Positions 23,749-34,644 of a stretch of DNA of 64,000 bases are shown piece after piece. The stretch's first letter is position 1. Each line of letters starts with the position of its first letter. The notes beneath the pieces were generated by a model. The model was not told the origin of the DNA, did not search any database, and was given only the letters and a program-made list of their open reading frames with translations. Position numbers and translations under genes: made by a program. The stretch lies in contig CM060734.1 in NCBI GenBank assembly GCA_030704615.1, forward strand, positions 25,112,001 to 25,176,000. Reading direction: 5' to 3'. Source of the DNA: Takakia lepidozioides (lineage: Eukaryota; Streptophyta; Takakiopsida; Takakiales; Takakiaceae).

Positions 23749-24202
23749 ACTTTATTGTGCATATATGTGTGGTGTGGTTTGGACAGCGATGTAGTTGTGT
23801 AGCGATATGTATGCGCACGACCGCTGTCAAGTTAAATAAGCACAGTGTGAAAACAGCTAGAATAAACTAGTTATTTGTATTTAACACTTGGATTTAGGTC
23901 AAGTGTTAAATCAGGTGTCAAGTTTAGTTTGACACCTGGTCCGTCTTATCTTCACGAGAGCGGCAGTCGCGCAGCTCATCTCTCTCGAGTTGAGCCTGCG
24001 CGACCGAGCTCCTTCATCGCTTCAGATCTTAGTGTGCTTATGATGAGAGTGTAGGCTGTTGTGGGGTGGAGTCCCCATAGCTTGGGGTGCCCCTGGCTCG
24101 ACTATTATCTTAAAGAGTGATGGCAGACTACTTTATTGTGCATATATGTGTGGTGTGGTTTGGACAGCGATGTAGTTGTGTAGCGATATGTATGTGCACG
24201 AC
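23749..24202 (+). repeat. E1 3' end: repeat A, repeat B copy 2, repeat A again
   Basis: An 82-bp sequence beginning TGGCAGACTACTTTATTGTG occurs at about 23749-23822 and again at 24120-24201, with one substitution. Between the two lies repeat B copy 2 (23823-24119). The first A copy directly follows the polypurine-like tract, so it probably begins the 3' LTR. Either A+B is the LTR and a second LTR start follows it, or B was inserted with duplication of A. No matching A copy was found at the 5' side. Confidence 0.65.
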
Positions 24203-24767
24203 AGGGCTGCTATTGCTTTGGGACCTGTTGGACTGTGTTTCGCGTGCTCACGATTTGTTTTTCATTCCGTTTTTGAATGGGGCGTGTAATGTAGCCATAT
24301 GCAATGTGCGTGCCAAATTTGGGAGCGATCAAAATTCATTTGGACCCAAAACCACAGTTTTTTCCCTGTTTTGCACTCCAAACTTGATTTGTGTTCTACT
24401 TCATGCACTCTTCATAGAGAGTTCTACAATAGTGAGTGAAGAAAACATTTTTTTGGGGGGCATTTTTTATTGGTCCAAATTTTGGCGGGGGAGTAGCCGT
24501 GGGATGCTGGAAGCCGCAGAACAAAATTGAGCCAAAAACAAAATCGATACGTGCCAGAAACCCCCACTGAAAGGCAGTGCAAACCTATTTATTGGTTTAA
24601 AATAAATTTAAATTCAATTAAATTGTGGAATGGCTTGAGGGGGGAGCGCGTCGATGGGGAGGCAAATGATTATTTTCTGTTGTGTCCCCGCACATGTGTC
24701 ACACACATGTTCAAGCACATGCGGGCAAAAGAGGGGCTTCAACCACAACCGTTCAATGGGTGCAATA
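24203..24767. other. No gene recognised; possible rest of E1 3' LTR
   Basis: This is mixed-composition sequence with T-runs. If the LTR starts with repeat A at 24120, this stretch could be its remainder. I see no coding sequence. Confidence 0.35.
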
Positions 24768-25262
24768 TTAATGATCAATGAAGGTCACAGCAAGCAGCCA
24801 CAACACAGGTAGATCGCCCGCCAAGCATTATAGACAACCGCCACAGGGAAATTGCAGGTACTGCCGCCATTGCGCACCCCAAGAGGGGAAGAAGGTACTG
24901 AATCTTGCCAGAACACCTAAATGCCTTAATGGCGCAGCTCCATGGCATTCAAGGGCACCTGAATCGAGCTCCATGCGCCCCCCGCCGCCATCTCTCAGCT
25001 CCAGCCATCCCTTAAGCACGATCGTCGTGGAGAGGGTTAGGGCAGGGAGAGATGAAGCGCGATTTCCCGCGATTTCATCCACGTGATTTCCCACGATTTC
25101 ATCCATTCGGGATGAAATCCATCACACGGGATGAACTCTACCGCGCAGGATGAAATCTATCGTGATTTCATCCGCGTTGGATGAAATTGTCTCTCGATTT
25201 TTCATCTGTGTCATCCTCAGAGGATGACATCCATTTATGGATGAAAAAATTAAAGAATAGGA
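24768..25262 (+). repeat. Repeat 'R' copy 1 with ATTTCATC-rich extension
   Basis: 24768-25045 matches 27764-28048 (same orientation) and 43660-43945 (inverted). The extension 25046-25262 is shared only with the inverted copy. The extension contains many direct and inverted copies of GATGAAAT/ATTTCATC, so it can fold into several hairpins. On the minus strand R has an 83-92 residue frame (starting with variants of LTLSTTIVLKGWLELRD) that is conserved in all three copies. It could be coding or just recent duplication. Confidence 0.75.
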
Positions 25263-25486
25263 TGGCTCCATTAGGATCCCGACCTTATACCAAAAATCCG
25301 GGTAATGTAAATAACCAAAATTAACCAAATTCCAAGAAGGTTAATTAGGGGTTAGGTAACATACCACTAGTCTTAAACTATCAAGTTTTAAAAGAACCAG
25401 CCAGATCCATGGAGGGAGGGAGAGAGAGGGAGAGAGAGGGAACCCACCAACCATCCCCTGGTATGGCAGCTCCTTATGGAGTGAGT

Positions 25487-25521
25487 GTGGTATGCACTCA
25501 CCCCGTAAGGGAGTGCATACC
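25487..25521. repeat. Hairpin with 12-bp perfect stem
   Basis: TGGTATGCACTC and its reverse complement GAGTGCATACCA flank a loop of about 11 bases. It sits next to a GA-rich stretch (25410-25440). Function unknown. Confidence 0.7.
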
Positions 25522-25638
25522 AGACCCCATCACATAAATGACCTCCCTCTTCTTTGTAGCTTTTACTTCTGGTTACAAAGGAACCATAGAAATAAACATG
25601 CCTACAATCTCAACTCTCCAAGGTCAAAAAACAAAACA

Positions 25639-26150
25639 AGTCGTGACAAACAAAGGTACATCAACACTTACATCAGAATGTAGAGTTTTACCTTTTAGCT
25701 ACACATAAGCTCTGGTAATGGAAAGATGAGGCCAATGAAGGGACTTTAACTCCGAAATTCATGAAGCAACAAATAGGAAAGAAACTTTTATCAACCCTTT
25801 AGTGTCTACCTAGCCCATGTTTTTGGGTACCACAAGTGTACAAAACCAATGGGGGCAGGTTTAGGTAATGAATTTTCTGCCATTGGCATGTTCCACGTTG
25901 GCAAGTTGTGACAAATGAAGGTACATCAACACATGTACATCAAAATGTAGAGTTTTACCTTTTAGTTTATATATAAGCTCTGGTGACCGGAAGAAGAGGC
26001 CAGTGAAAGAACCCTCAATTCCCAAGGTCATAAAGTAACAATCGGGAAAGAATCTTATATCAAACTTTTAGTGTTTACCCACCCCTTGTTTTGGGTAAAA
26101 CATGTGTACAAAACCAAAGGGGGCAGGTATTGGGACTTAGGTAATGAAGT
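25639..26150. repeat. Tandem duplication of about 0.26 kb
   Basis: 25639-25872 and 25903-26150 share GTAGAGTTTTACCTTTTAG, ATAAGCTCTGG and GTGTACAAAACCAA in the same order, with many substitutions and small indels. No gene is recognised between 25262 and 26570. Confidence 0.7.
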
Positions 26151-26570
26151 CTGACGCAGGGGTTTACCACCTGGTATTCAGACAAAACATCTACCAACAG
26201 CATATCAGAATTGGGTATTTTTTATGGTGCCTATAAAGAGCAAAGCCATAACCAGGAGAAACGATTTGAGCCAAAGAAATGGAACTCATTCTTATCATAA
26301 GGTATCTAAATCTGACATAAGGCATCGGCTACAGGGGACCGGCAAACAAGAGTAATGTGCATTGACCGGATCATGTATAAGGTGTACACGTCTACTCCAA
26401 CAAGCTGTCTTACCAAGGCCTAGCTCAAAATTTCAGCATTCAAAAGCCCTATAGATGTTCTGTGCTTATCTCAGGTACCTTCAAGGATGCCTTACTCTCC
26501 ATGCCCAATTAGCCAACGTATTTTTGCTGGAGAAGATCTTACCTTATGAAGGACTTGCTTGCTCCACACC

Positions 26571-28048
26571 ATGGTCATGGCGGGAGAGGAGGCTGATATC
26601 TCATGGCTTTGGCCTTCCCATTGCCTTGGGTCCAGCCCTTCAATCAGGAACATATTTGATAACCTTTTGTCATGCTCAGACCAAGGTGTTAGTAAATCAA
26701 ACATAAAACTCAAAACAGAAGGGAGATTGGTTGATAATGTGTACAAGAACCACCAAGTACACTGGTCTAAATCAGAGAGGGAAGATACTTATGTCTTGTC
26801 GAGACATGGACAAAGACCTGACAAGGTCATTGTAAAATTAACGACAAATCAGCCTCATAACAAGGCATTGTCAACCATTCTTCATTCACAAGTCAGCTTT
26901 ATGACAAATCCCAGACTTCAAAGTCAATGAAGTCTCTGGGTGGGGGGGGCGGTGGGAAAAATTAGAGACTCAATTACCACTGTTTATAGCAGGAAACCAT
27001 TGTTCAGCATGCTAAAAAGTGCCATTCATGACATGCCATGTCATTCAGTCTCTATTTTTTGGTCAGCTTACATACCAAGGTATAACCACATCCATATCAG
27101 TTTGGCATGGTATCAAGTGTCCTAAAGTAACCAGCTTCTAAAAGAGGCTAAGTTTCCAATGCTTGTACATTCAAGAACACTGTCTGGTCATAAAAACAGG
27201 TATGCCCTACATTGTAGCATGTTACCAGATCTCTTTAATATCATTGCTCCATTGTCACATCAGTATGCCATAGGGAACAAGAGATAGTCGCCCTAATGAT
27301 TGATTGTCCACCATACTAGGTTAAACATAGGAGCCATCAAGATCAAAAGAAAGAGGAAGAAAGGATTGTTCTCCCCCAAAGATACAGATGGCGTCGCTTC
27401 TTCAACTCGATTCCAATCAACTTCAAGCTTTAAAATCCATGTTAAGTGAGGACCCTCGCCTGGTCCCATCACATGCAATCAGAAACAGTTAAGTTAGAGA
27501 CGATGTGGAACCCCGGGTGAATCGCAGGTCTCACGCTTGTTATCGTTGTACAACATGCAATACAAAGCAGGGGCAGAAAGGAAACAGAGCATATGCAAGC
27601 CAATACCTTGATGGCTTGTGGAAGAAAGGCCTGCGCCATAGCTCTCAAGACCAGCAAACAAGAATGCACAACAAAATGTACAAAGCATGCACAAAGAAAG
27701 TGAATCGCCCAAACTTAGAGAGTTCAGACACTTCCCTGAGGCCTTAAGATCGCCGCTTGTATCTTAATGATCAATGAAGGTCACAGCAAGCGACCACAAC
27801 ACAGGTAGATCGCCCGCCAAGCATTAGAGACAACCGCCACAGGGAAATTGCAGGTACTGCCGCCATTGCGCACCCCAAGAGGGGAAGAAGGTACTGAATC
27901 TTGCCAGAACACCTAAATGTCGTAATGGCGCAGCTCCATGGCATTCAAGGGCGCCTGAATCGAGCTCCATGCGCCCCCCGCAGCCATCTCTCAGCTCCAG
28001 CCATCCCTTAAGCACGATCGTCGTGGAGAGGGTTAGGGCAGGGAAGAG
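26571..28048 (+). repeat. Left arm of a 1.5-kb inverted repeat
   Basis: The sequence from about 26571 to 28048 is found in inverted orientation at about 43655-45143. Matching landmarks include CTAATGATTGATTGTCCACC (27293 on) and the R repeat at its right end. The arm breaks at 28048, where the T2 LTR begins. The minus-strand frame at 27293-27478 is conserved in the other arm, but I do not recognise a product. Confidence 0.85.
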
Positions 28049-28987
28049 TGTCGAACGGCTTTTACTCACCCATCCCTTCGCTATCCGAGGTGGAAACTCC
28101 AAGATAGAAGAGTTGGATATCTTTAAGCACTCAGCCCGCTCAGTACAATCAGTCATGACCTGCAGCTAGTGAATCATGGTTGTGCTTCCCATTTGTATTC
28201 ATTCTTGCCTTCATGTTATCAATTTACCTTATTTGATACTGAAGCATCAGATTGCTTCAGTATCTTCTTAGTTCCAGTTAATCATGCATTCATTTCACAG
28301 CTTCACTCATGTCTCTCTACACAGTGTGCTTGTATCGAATAAGTATCATATTACAATTTATCAGGTACTAGGCCAATGTTAAGGTGACTCTAATCCGCCC
28401 TACAGTATCACTACAGCTCTGCATGAAATAACCTCCATCAAGTCATCATCTCCTCTTCTATGTAATCATCATCCCTGTGCTCCAAGATCGTGCCCTCCGT
28501 CTGACCTTCTCTCCTGATGTCTAAGAAGTGATTCCCAAGAAGTCCTCCCCAAAAAGTCCCCGCTCTTGGCTTTATCTACCTACATGGCTGTTCTAACCGC
28601 CTTCCTCACTAACCGTCACCCCTGAAGTAACATATTCCCTCTGCAGATGTTGTTCCCACACAGTCGTTCCCTGTCCATGTTAACCGTTCCCTCTGTACTG
28701 TGACAACTGTGCAAAATTGCGTTGGGCTGTGTGAAGCTATGACGGGCTGTGACTGGCTGTGCGAAGCTGTGGCGGCTGTGACTGGCTGTGTCGGCTATGA
28801 CTGACTGTGACGGGCTGTGTTGGCTGTGACTGGCTGTGACGGGCTGTGACGGGCTGTGTAATCCCCCCCCCCCCCTAAAGCCTGCTGCTGTCACCCCTAA
28901 GGCTCCTGTTGGTCTCAGTCTGTGTAAAAATTAAGGGTACCCCACAGAACCTGTAAAAGCGTCTAAGTCCCAAGCAGCCCTCTAACA
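28049..28987 (-). repeat. T2 3' LTR
   Basis: It is homologous along its length to 40062-41051. It contains an array of GGCTGTGA-like motifs with a 9-10 bp period at about 28730-28860, and a poly-C run near 28865. The T2 accessory frame ends just inside the element next to the PPT. Confidence 0.9.
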
Positions 28988-29012
28988 TTTACCCCTCCCC
29001 CTCTCAAAAAGC
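28988..29012 (-). promoter_or_regulatory. T2 polypurine tract
   Basis: On the minus strand the purine-rich GAGAGGGGGAGGGGTAAA directly precedes the LTR start TGTTAGAGG. This is the expected primer for plus-strand DNA synthesis. Confidence 0.8.
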
Positions 29013-29026
29013 CGTGTCCTCACGGT

Positions 29027-32000
29027 TTATTGTTTAGGATTAGCAAACCTTTGTGATCGAACACCCTTATGACGGTGAGAGTCTCGTGAAGGACTCCGTG
29101 TGCGAGCCCGAGTCTTGTCACTGGTTGACGGAGATGATTGAGCACTACCCGGAAATGTCTGACCCTCCTTTGGCTGATATCGAGGTAACCTCTCAGGCAT
29201 AGGAGATCCCCGTCGTTTCTTCTCTGCCATCTGAATTGCATAGTCCTCTGCCATGTCAAAAGAGTCCGCTGAAGAAACAGTAGTATCAGAATCCTCGTCG
29301 CCCCTCAGGTGTTTTAACGGCCGAACTTTAAGTGGAATCCTGTGTGACATACAATGTTGTCCAACCATATCTGGAAGTTTAAATTGCACAACTTGTTATA
29401 AGCACTGGCACGCAAAATTAGTGAACGTCCTGAACTCCTTATCTGTATAGGTAAGAGGTGTGCCAATGACTTGGGAACAGTGCAAGTATTTCCATGCCTC
29501 ATGTCCCTTAAAGAAAATATCGTCAGGGCCGAATTTCTGTGTTGTCAAATGGTTCCAAGCCGAATGAAACCATGAACGAAGTTGGGAATCCTTATGCATC
29601 ATAACTTTTGCATCATATAGGTACATATGAGGTGGCACTGAAGGTAAGACCCAATGATCCCCACTGGAATAACTCAGAAATCGCGATTGCATCTTCTGCT
29701 GCTCAATGTGATAACGTGCCAGAAAACAAGCAGCATAGTATAATCCACAGCCCATGACAATACTTGATACCTCCTTGGTTTTGGTATAAATGTACCCATG
29801 TACAACTTGGAAGGCAATTAATTCCTTCAACATGGTACCTGCTTCAGACCAGTACCTCGCAAAGTGATGATCCTCAATGGGTCGATTGTTCGGAAGAACC
29901 TTAGTCCTAGTCGCCACTGGCAGCCAAATGCGCATGATCAGGTAGTAATGAGCCAACGATTGTGGCGGACTAAATTCCTTCTAAGCCAAATCCAACACAA
30001 TGGGAATTTAGTTGAAGAGCATAATCATAGCCCGACTGTACTCCCGTGCAGTAGGAGTCTTAGGTGGGTTAAAAGCAGCATCCCCCCATACTTCAGGCTG
30101 TGGTGTGGCTGTAGTAACAACAGGGTCAGCTACCTGCATAGTCACTTGTTGTGGTATTGGTACCACTGACATCTCCTGCACCCCTTGCGTAGAAGACTGA
30201 AAAATTAGAGTTCTCGCCTGTAAATAAGTAGTCATTGGCTGCTCCTCAGGTACAAAGACTCTCTTGTCAATATTTGAACTCAGGTCATCCACCTGAGTCT
30301 GCAGGCCTTCTACAACCTCCTGTAGCTCCGTTATCCTACTATAGACATTGTCTATAGTAGTTGTGGCAATGTTCTGCACCTGCAGTCTGAGCTCATTCAT
30401 CTCGCCTTGGGTGAGCTTCCGTGGTGCTTTGCCTTCCACCGGCCCTTGTGCTAACCAGACCTGCATAAGGTGGTTATCCACTAAGTCGTGTGTGGCACTC
30501 CTGAGAGTCTGCTCCTTGGTGAGCCTGTACACATCTAACTGCTGCTGTAAAGCCTCCATGCGCTTCGCATGAGGTTCAACCAAACTCGCATAGGCAGCAG
30601 CCAGATTATTGGCTTCCTTCCAAGCCTTGTTAGCCACAGAGAGTTCATTTATATTGACCATGACTGTTTGTTGCAACTCCAAAATGTACCTCTCCTGGTC
30701 AGCCTCAACCTGTCTGTATTGCTTGAAAGTATTCTCATTGCGACAGATTGTATTCTTCATATCAACAATGAGTTTCGTCTGCTCTATTATCTCTGCCTCT
30801 GCCTTCATACATCTCTCCCCTTGTCTGTTAACTTCTAATGCAGTTTGCTCAAGAGTAGTTGTGAGTGTAGCACATTGTATGGTCATCCTCTCATGTACTG
30901 CCTGCAACTCCGTATGTAGTGCATTCACTTCTTGCAACTTGCCCTCATGCTTCACCTGCATTTGGTATAACTGTTGCTTATGTGCTTCATGCAACTGGTC
31001 CTGCTCGAGGCCGGCTTCAATTATGTGTCCCTTGGCCAACTGCAAAGCAGCCTTTGTGTCCTCTAACTCTTGCTGTAACTTGAGATTGACCTCCTCATCT
31101 ACCTTGTTAGCACACTCAGTGGCAAGTCGAGCCTCAAACTCTTTCCTGAGTTCCTCCTTCAAAGCTGCCAATTGGGTAGATGGAACATGGGATTTCACAT
31201 AAGTGCCCAACAAATTAAGTGTTCTGCTTATGGAACTCATAAGCATGGCCTGCTGAGGGTCATCATGGTAAGCTTGCTGCTGTTCTTCCTGATCCTCGAC
31301 AGTGTGATGCCTCACCAACCATTCAGGCCATTGCCCCACCAGATTTTCTTCTTGAACCACCTCATCCGCCACAGGTGCTGCAGTGTCTTGATATTCTACC
31401 CCTGGTACCTCCGTCACAGGTGTGGGTATTACATGCACAGCAGGGTTTTCCCTGGACAACCGCTACACCTCTGGAATCACTGATTCCCTTACCAAGCCAG
31501 AGTTTTCATAGAGAAGGTCACCCTTCTCAATTTCAGCCACGACCTGCTCTGTAGTGGGAATGTCCAACCTTTCTCTTTCCAGAGCAATTGGGGGTGATGT
31601 CACAGCATGTACGAACTGTGGAACCTCTAAAACAACTGAGTCAATTGGTTGTGGTGGCTGTGGTATCGAAGTGACTTCCTCTTCCATTTCCGAAGGCTGT
31701 GCTTCCAATAATAACAGCTCTCTGTGCTGCTGTGCCCCATCTTGCACAAGAGCTTGGGAAACATTATCGTGCGGTTTCCGTGAAGCCAGTGGATCCGCCA
31801 CTACAGTCATACCCCGCCTCTGTCTCTTAGATTGGTGTTGCCCTCCCAGTCCACCCTCACTGTGTGAAGAGCCCTGCTCTTCAATTGCAGTGGTTTCTGC
31901 CTCAAACACTCCCATCTCCTTACGTTCCCGAGTATCAAGTATGCAAGAATCAAGAATTATTTGGGCAATGACTGGACCAGACACAATGATTGGAGACTTA

Positions 32001-32836
32001 GCAGCAGTGCCCTGTAACCTCTTCATCTCGTCCACCAATTCATTGTACATTAACTCCGCCCAAGCGACATCCTCTCCCCTCAAAGCCTTCAGGATCTCCT
32101 CTGTGAATGACCTGCTCAAATACTGTTGGTTTTGTTTCATGGCAAACAGAACGTTCAGTATTTGGCCAACTTCCCTAAGCCCTGGGTACTCGGCTTTGGT
32201 ACAAGCGTGACCTTGAGTTTTAAAGAAACTCACTTCTTAGAACAAATTCCCTATCTGCAATCTTGCCATGTGCTCATCCACATCCACATGTCCTGATGGC
32301 AAATCAAACAATTGCTGCAGGTACTGGGGAGTAATTTCTATATCTACTCCCCTCACCTGAGTAACTCCCGTCCGAGGCTCAAAGTTCTGAAGAAATTGTA
32401 TCATGAACTGCCGATGATGCAAGGACCAGTCCTTGCGTAACAGCCCCTCCAATTCCAACTCCCTTAGCAACTGTACTGCTTGCGGTGCCGCAATTGTTTG
32501 CTTTTGCAGTATCGTGGTGCTCTTCACCCTAATATCCTCCATTCCCCTCACTCTCTTCATTCTAGACAAACAGAAAGGCTTTGTTTGAAACAGCTGAAGG
32601 AAAGCTTGCAGGGCACAGAGCATGAAGGTATGGTTGGCACAGAATGGAACAGGTAGGGCTTGCAAGTAACAAGTGAGAGAAAATATACTCTCAATGCGTT
32701 CGTCCTTGCGCCACTGCGTGAGAAGTAAAGCGAGTGTGTAATCGGTTACATCTGCCATAGCTACTAGGCTAGTGCTTTGATTACCCCTTTCGTCGAGAGC
32801 TTGGCTATTCAGAGCCACTCCGACTCTTCCGCTCAT
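29027..32836 (-). pseudogene. T2 accessory polyprotein downstream of integrase, broken by in-frame stops
   Basis: One reading frame runs for about 1,270 codons from the ATG at 32834-32836 to a stop at 29027. It has no frameshift and only five internal stops (near 32237, 31463, 30008, 29984 and 29396). Regions in order: an N-terminal domain with RGVDIEITPQYLQQLFDLPS; an acidic, Gln-rich linker; a coiled coil of roughly 350 residues (31.2-30.2 kb, for example QELEDTKAALQLAKGHIIEA); a globular domain (29956-29396); and a basic Arg/Ser tail (RARTRSPSRDSHRHKG). The stop at 32237-32239 (TAA) is CAA in the sister fragment at 41.3 kb, so the ancestral product was longer. No membrane segment is seen, so it is unlike an envelope protein. 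I do not know its function. Confidence 0.7.
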
Positions 32837-33375
32837 AACACTTCATATTTCTTGTTCTTGTTTCTTGGAGGGAACCACCTGCATGTAATTCTCACTCCTG
32901 ATTGGTTGTGGACTGCTTAGGTAATTTCTTAATTCCACCCCCCTCCATGGACTTTCCACCTGGAATGTCCAGTAGGACAGCACATGTGGCATAGGTTTCC
33001 CTTTTTTGAACTCGAAAAGGGTTCCGTTACCCTTACACTGAATGCATTAATGGGCCAACAATTAGTATTAGTTGTTGTACCGGGTAGGTACTTTGACGGC
33101 CCGATTTGTCCTCTTGCATGATGAAACTCACTTTTGCAATCGATGCAGCGCGGTGTGCTTCACCTTAGCCGCCACGTGTCCGTTTCTAAACATGCCCCCG
33201 TCTTCCCCTCTCCGTGTGGCACATTCTCCAAGTTTGACTTCCAAACTTTTTCTTCACTTGATGGCCACTTTTCTAACGTTAATTTGCGTCCACGTGTCAC
33301 TGACCCTATGGACTGTGTAATCTGTATGGGCTGTGATAGGCTGTGATAGGTATGCGAACACCTGTAGTTCCCGCC
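32837..33375 (-). other. T2 spacer between integrase and accessory frame
   Basis: This is non-coding as far as I can see. It is also present in the sister copy at about 41918-42277, so it is an original part of the element. It could hold a splice site or internal promoter for the accessory frame, but nothing specific is recognised. Confidence 0.5.
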
Positions 33376-34635
33376 CTAGTCATATATGCTCGGCTTAGCG
33401 ACAACTGCTCCATACTCCGTTGGTATCACTGGCGCAGCCCGTGACTGCTTTTGCGTTTCAACATGCAAATCGTGCTGCAATGGTTTGTCATGGATACCAC
33501 TGTACCCCTTCAACTTATTGGCATTGACTCTTCCCAACATCTCCTTGTTAATGGTTTGTAACATGGCTGTGTTGTTATCATACATCTTCTGTATGACATA
33601 AGGTCCCTTCCATGGTGATTTAAGCTTAGAAGCTTTAATCTTCCCCTTCTTCTGCAACCAGAGAACCAAATCTCCCGTCTAAAAAATCCTAATTTTGCCT
33701 TCATCAAACTGTTCCTTCCTCTTCATCTGAATTCTGGTCATGTTATCAGCTGCATCAGCACGTACTTCTTCCACATGGTATAATTCATGTTTCCTGACCT
33801 TAATTGAATCTTCCAATTCCATTCTTTTTCCCCATTCAGTTCTCATGGTAGGTAACAAGAATTCCACTGGAAGTAAAGCTTCCATACCATAAACTAATTG
33901 GAATGGTGTATACTTAGTGGTGACTTTATATGAAGTCTTGTATGACCACAAAGCTGTCAGCAGCTTTGTATCCCAATCCGTTCTGTTTGCATTGACTATC
34001 TTAGCCAAGATAGTACATAGTATTTTGTTGGTAGCCTCTGCCTGCCCATTACCCTGTGGGTAATACGTTGTACTCTTCCTATGCACAATCATGAACTCTT
34101 TAGTCAATAGTTCAATGGTCTCATTAATGAAGTGACTTCCCTGGTCACTGATAAATTCCAAGGGACAGCCAAATCGTGTAAGTATGTTCTCATACAGGAA
34201 CCTTGCTGTGGACTTGGCTGTGTTGTCCCTCAGAGCTTTAGCTTCCACCCACTTCGTAGTATAATCAGTGGCTGTAATTATGTACTTGTTCTGTGTATTC
34301 TTGGCCGGTGGGTTAATTGGTCCAACAAAGTCTAGTCCCCATTTCTGAAATGGTTCAGTAGGCATCGTAGGATGCAAAGCCATCTTCCCAGATCTCTGCA
34401 AAGGTCCTAGCCTCTGACATTCATCACAACTCTGACAATACTTGTGTACATCTTTGAACAAAGTAGGCCACCAGTAACCTGCAAGTAGTATCTTCCTACT
34501 GGTAGTCTCTTCTCCAAAATGACCTCCAGCCACTCCTTTATGAACTTCCTCCAAAACTTTATTTACTTCATGGTGGTACAAACATCGTTTAAGTACTCCA
34601 TCAGGTCCTAGCTTATACATTCTGCCCTCTACCAT
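33376..34635 (-). pseudogene. T2 integrase, one internal stop
   Basis: It has the zinc-binding region (HKGVAGGHFG, CQSCDECQRLG) and catalytic acids in GLDFVGPINPP, FISDQGSHFIN and YPQGNGQAEATNK. The C-terminal part, with GDLVLWLQKKGK and SPWKGPYVIQKMY (GPY/F), is separated by an in-frame TAG at 33679-33681. The core is otherwise intact. It is in the same frame as RNase H upstream. Confidence 0.9.
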
Positions 34636-34644
34636 AGTATAAGG

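Larger units (their letters stand above)
15850..24202 (+). mobile_element. E1: Ty3/Gypsy retrotransposon carrying a DNMT3-like methyltransferase
   Basis: The internal order is leader, gag, aspartic protease, cytosine-5 methyltransferase, RT, RNase H, integrase and PHD finger, all on the plus strand. The left limit given is the farthest point homologous to the second family copy (4561-6290). The true 5' LTR could lie further left, possibly at 12283. A polypurine-like AAGGGGGCGA at about 23738 precedes TGGCAGAC, the probable start of the 3' LTR. At least six frameshifts are needed to read all domains, so this copy is probably not autonomous, although a family of such elements is implied. Confidence 0.85.

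Noticed and set aside
27293-27478. Conserved 61-residue frame in both inverted arms as a gene
   Set aside because: It is conserved because the arms are a recent duplication. No start context, splice support or family was seen.
28690-28895. Repetitive His/Ser/Gln/Pro frame on the minus strand as a protein
   Set aside because: It is a translation of the short-period array in the T2 LTR. The composition is a product of the repeat.
30609-31202. 197-residue Cys-rich frame on the plus strand
   Set aside because: It lies antisense to the T2 coiled coil. The Gln/Ala/Glu-rich codons read backwards give the Cys/Ser/Leu bias.
29027-32836. Envelope-like protein in T2
   Set aside because: There is no signal peptide, fusion-type or transmembrane segment. 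The region is mostly coiled coil with a basic tail.
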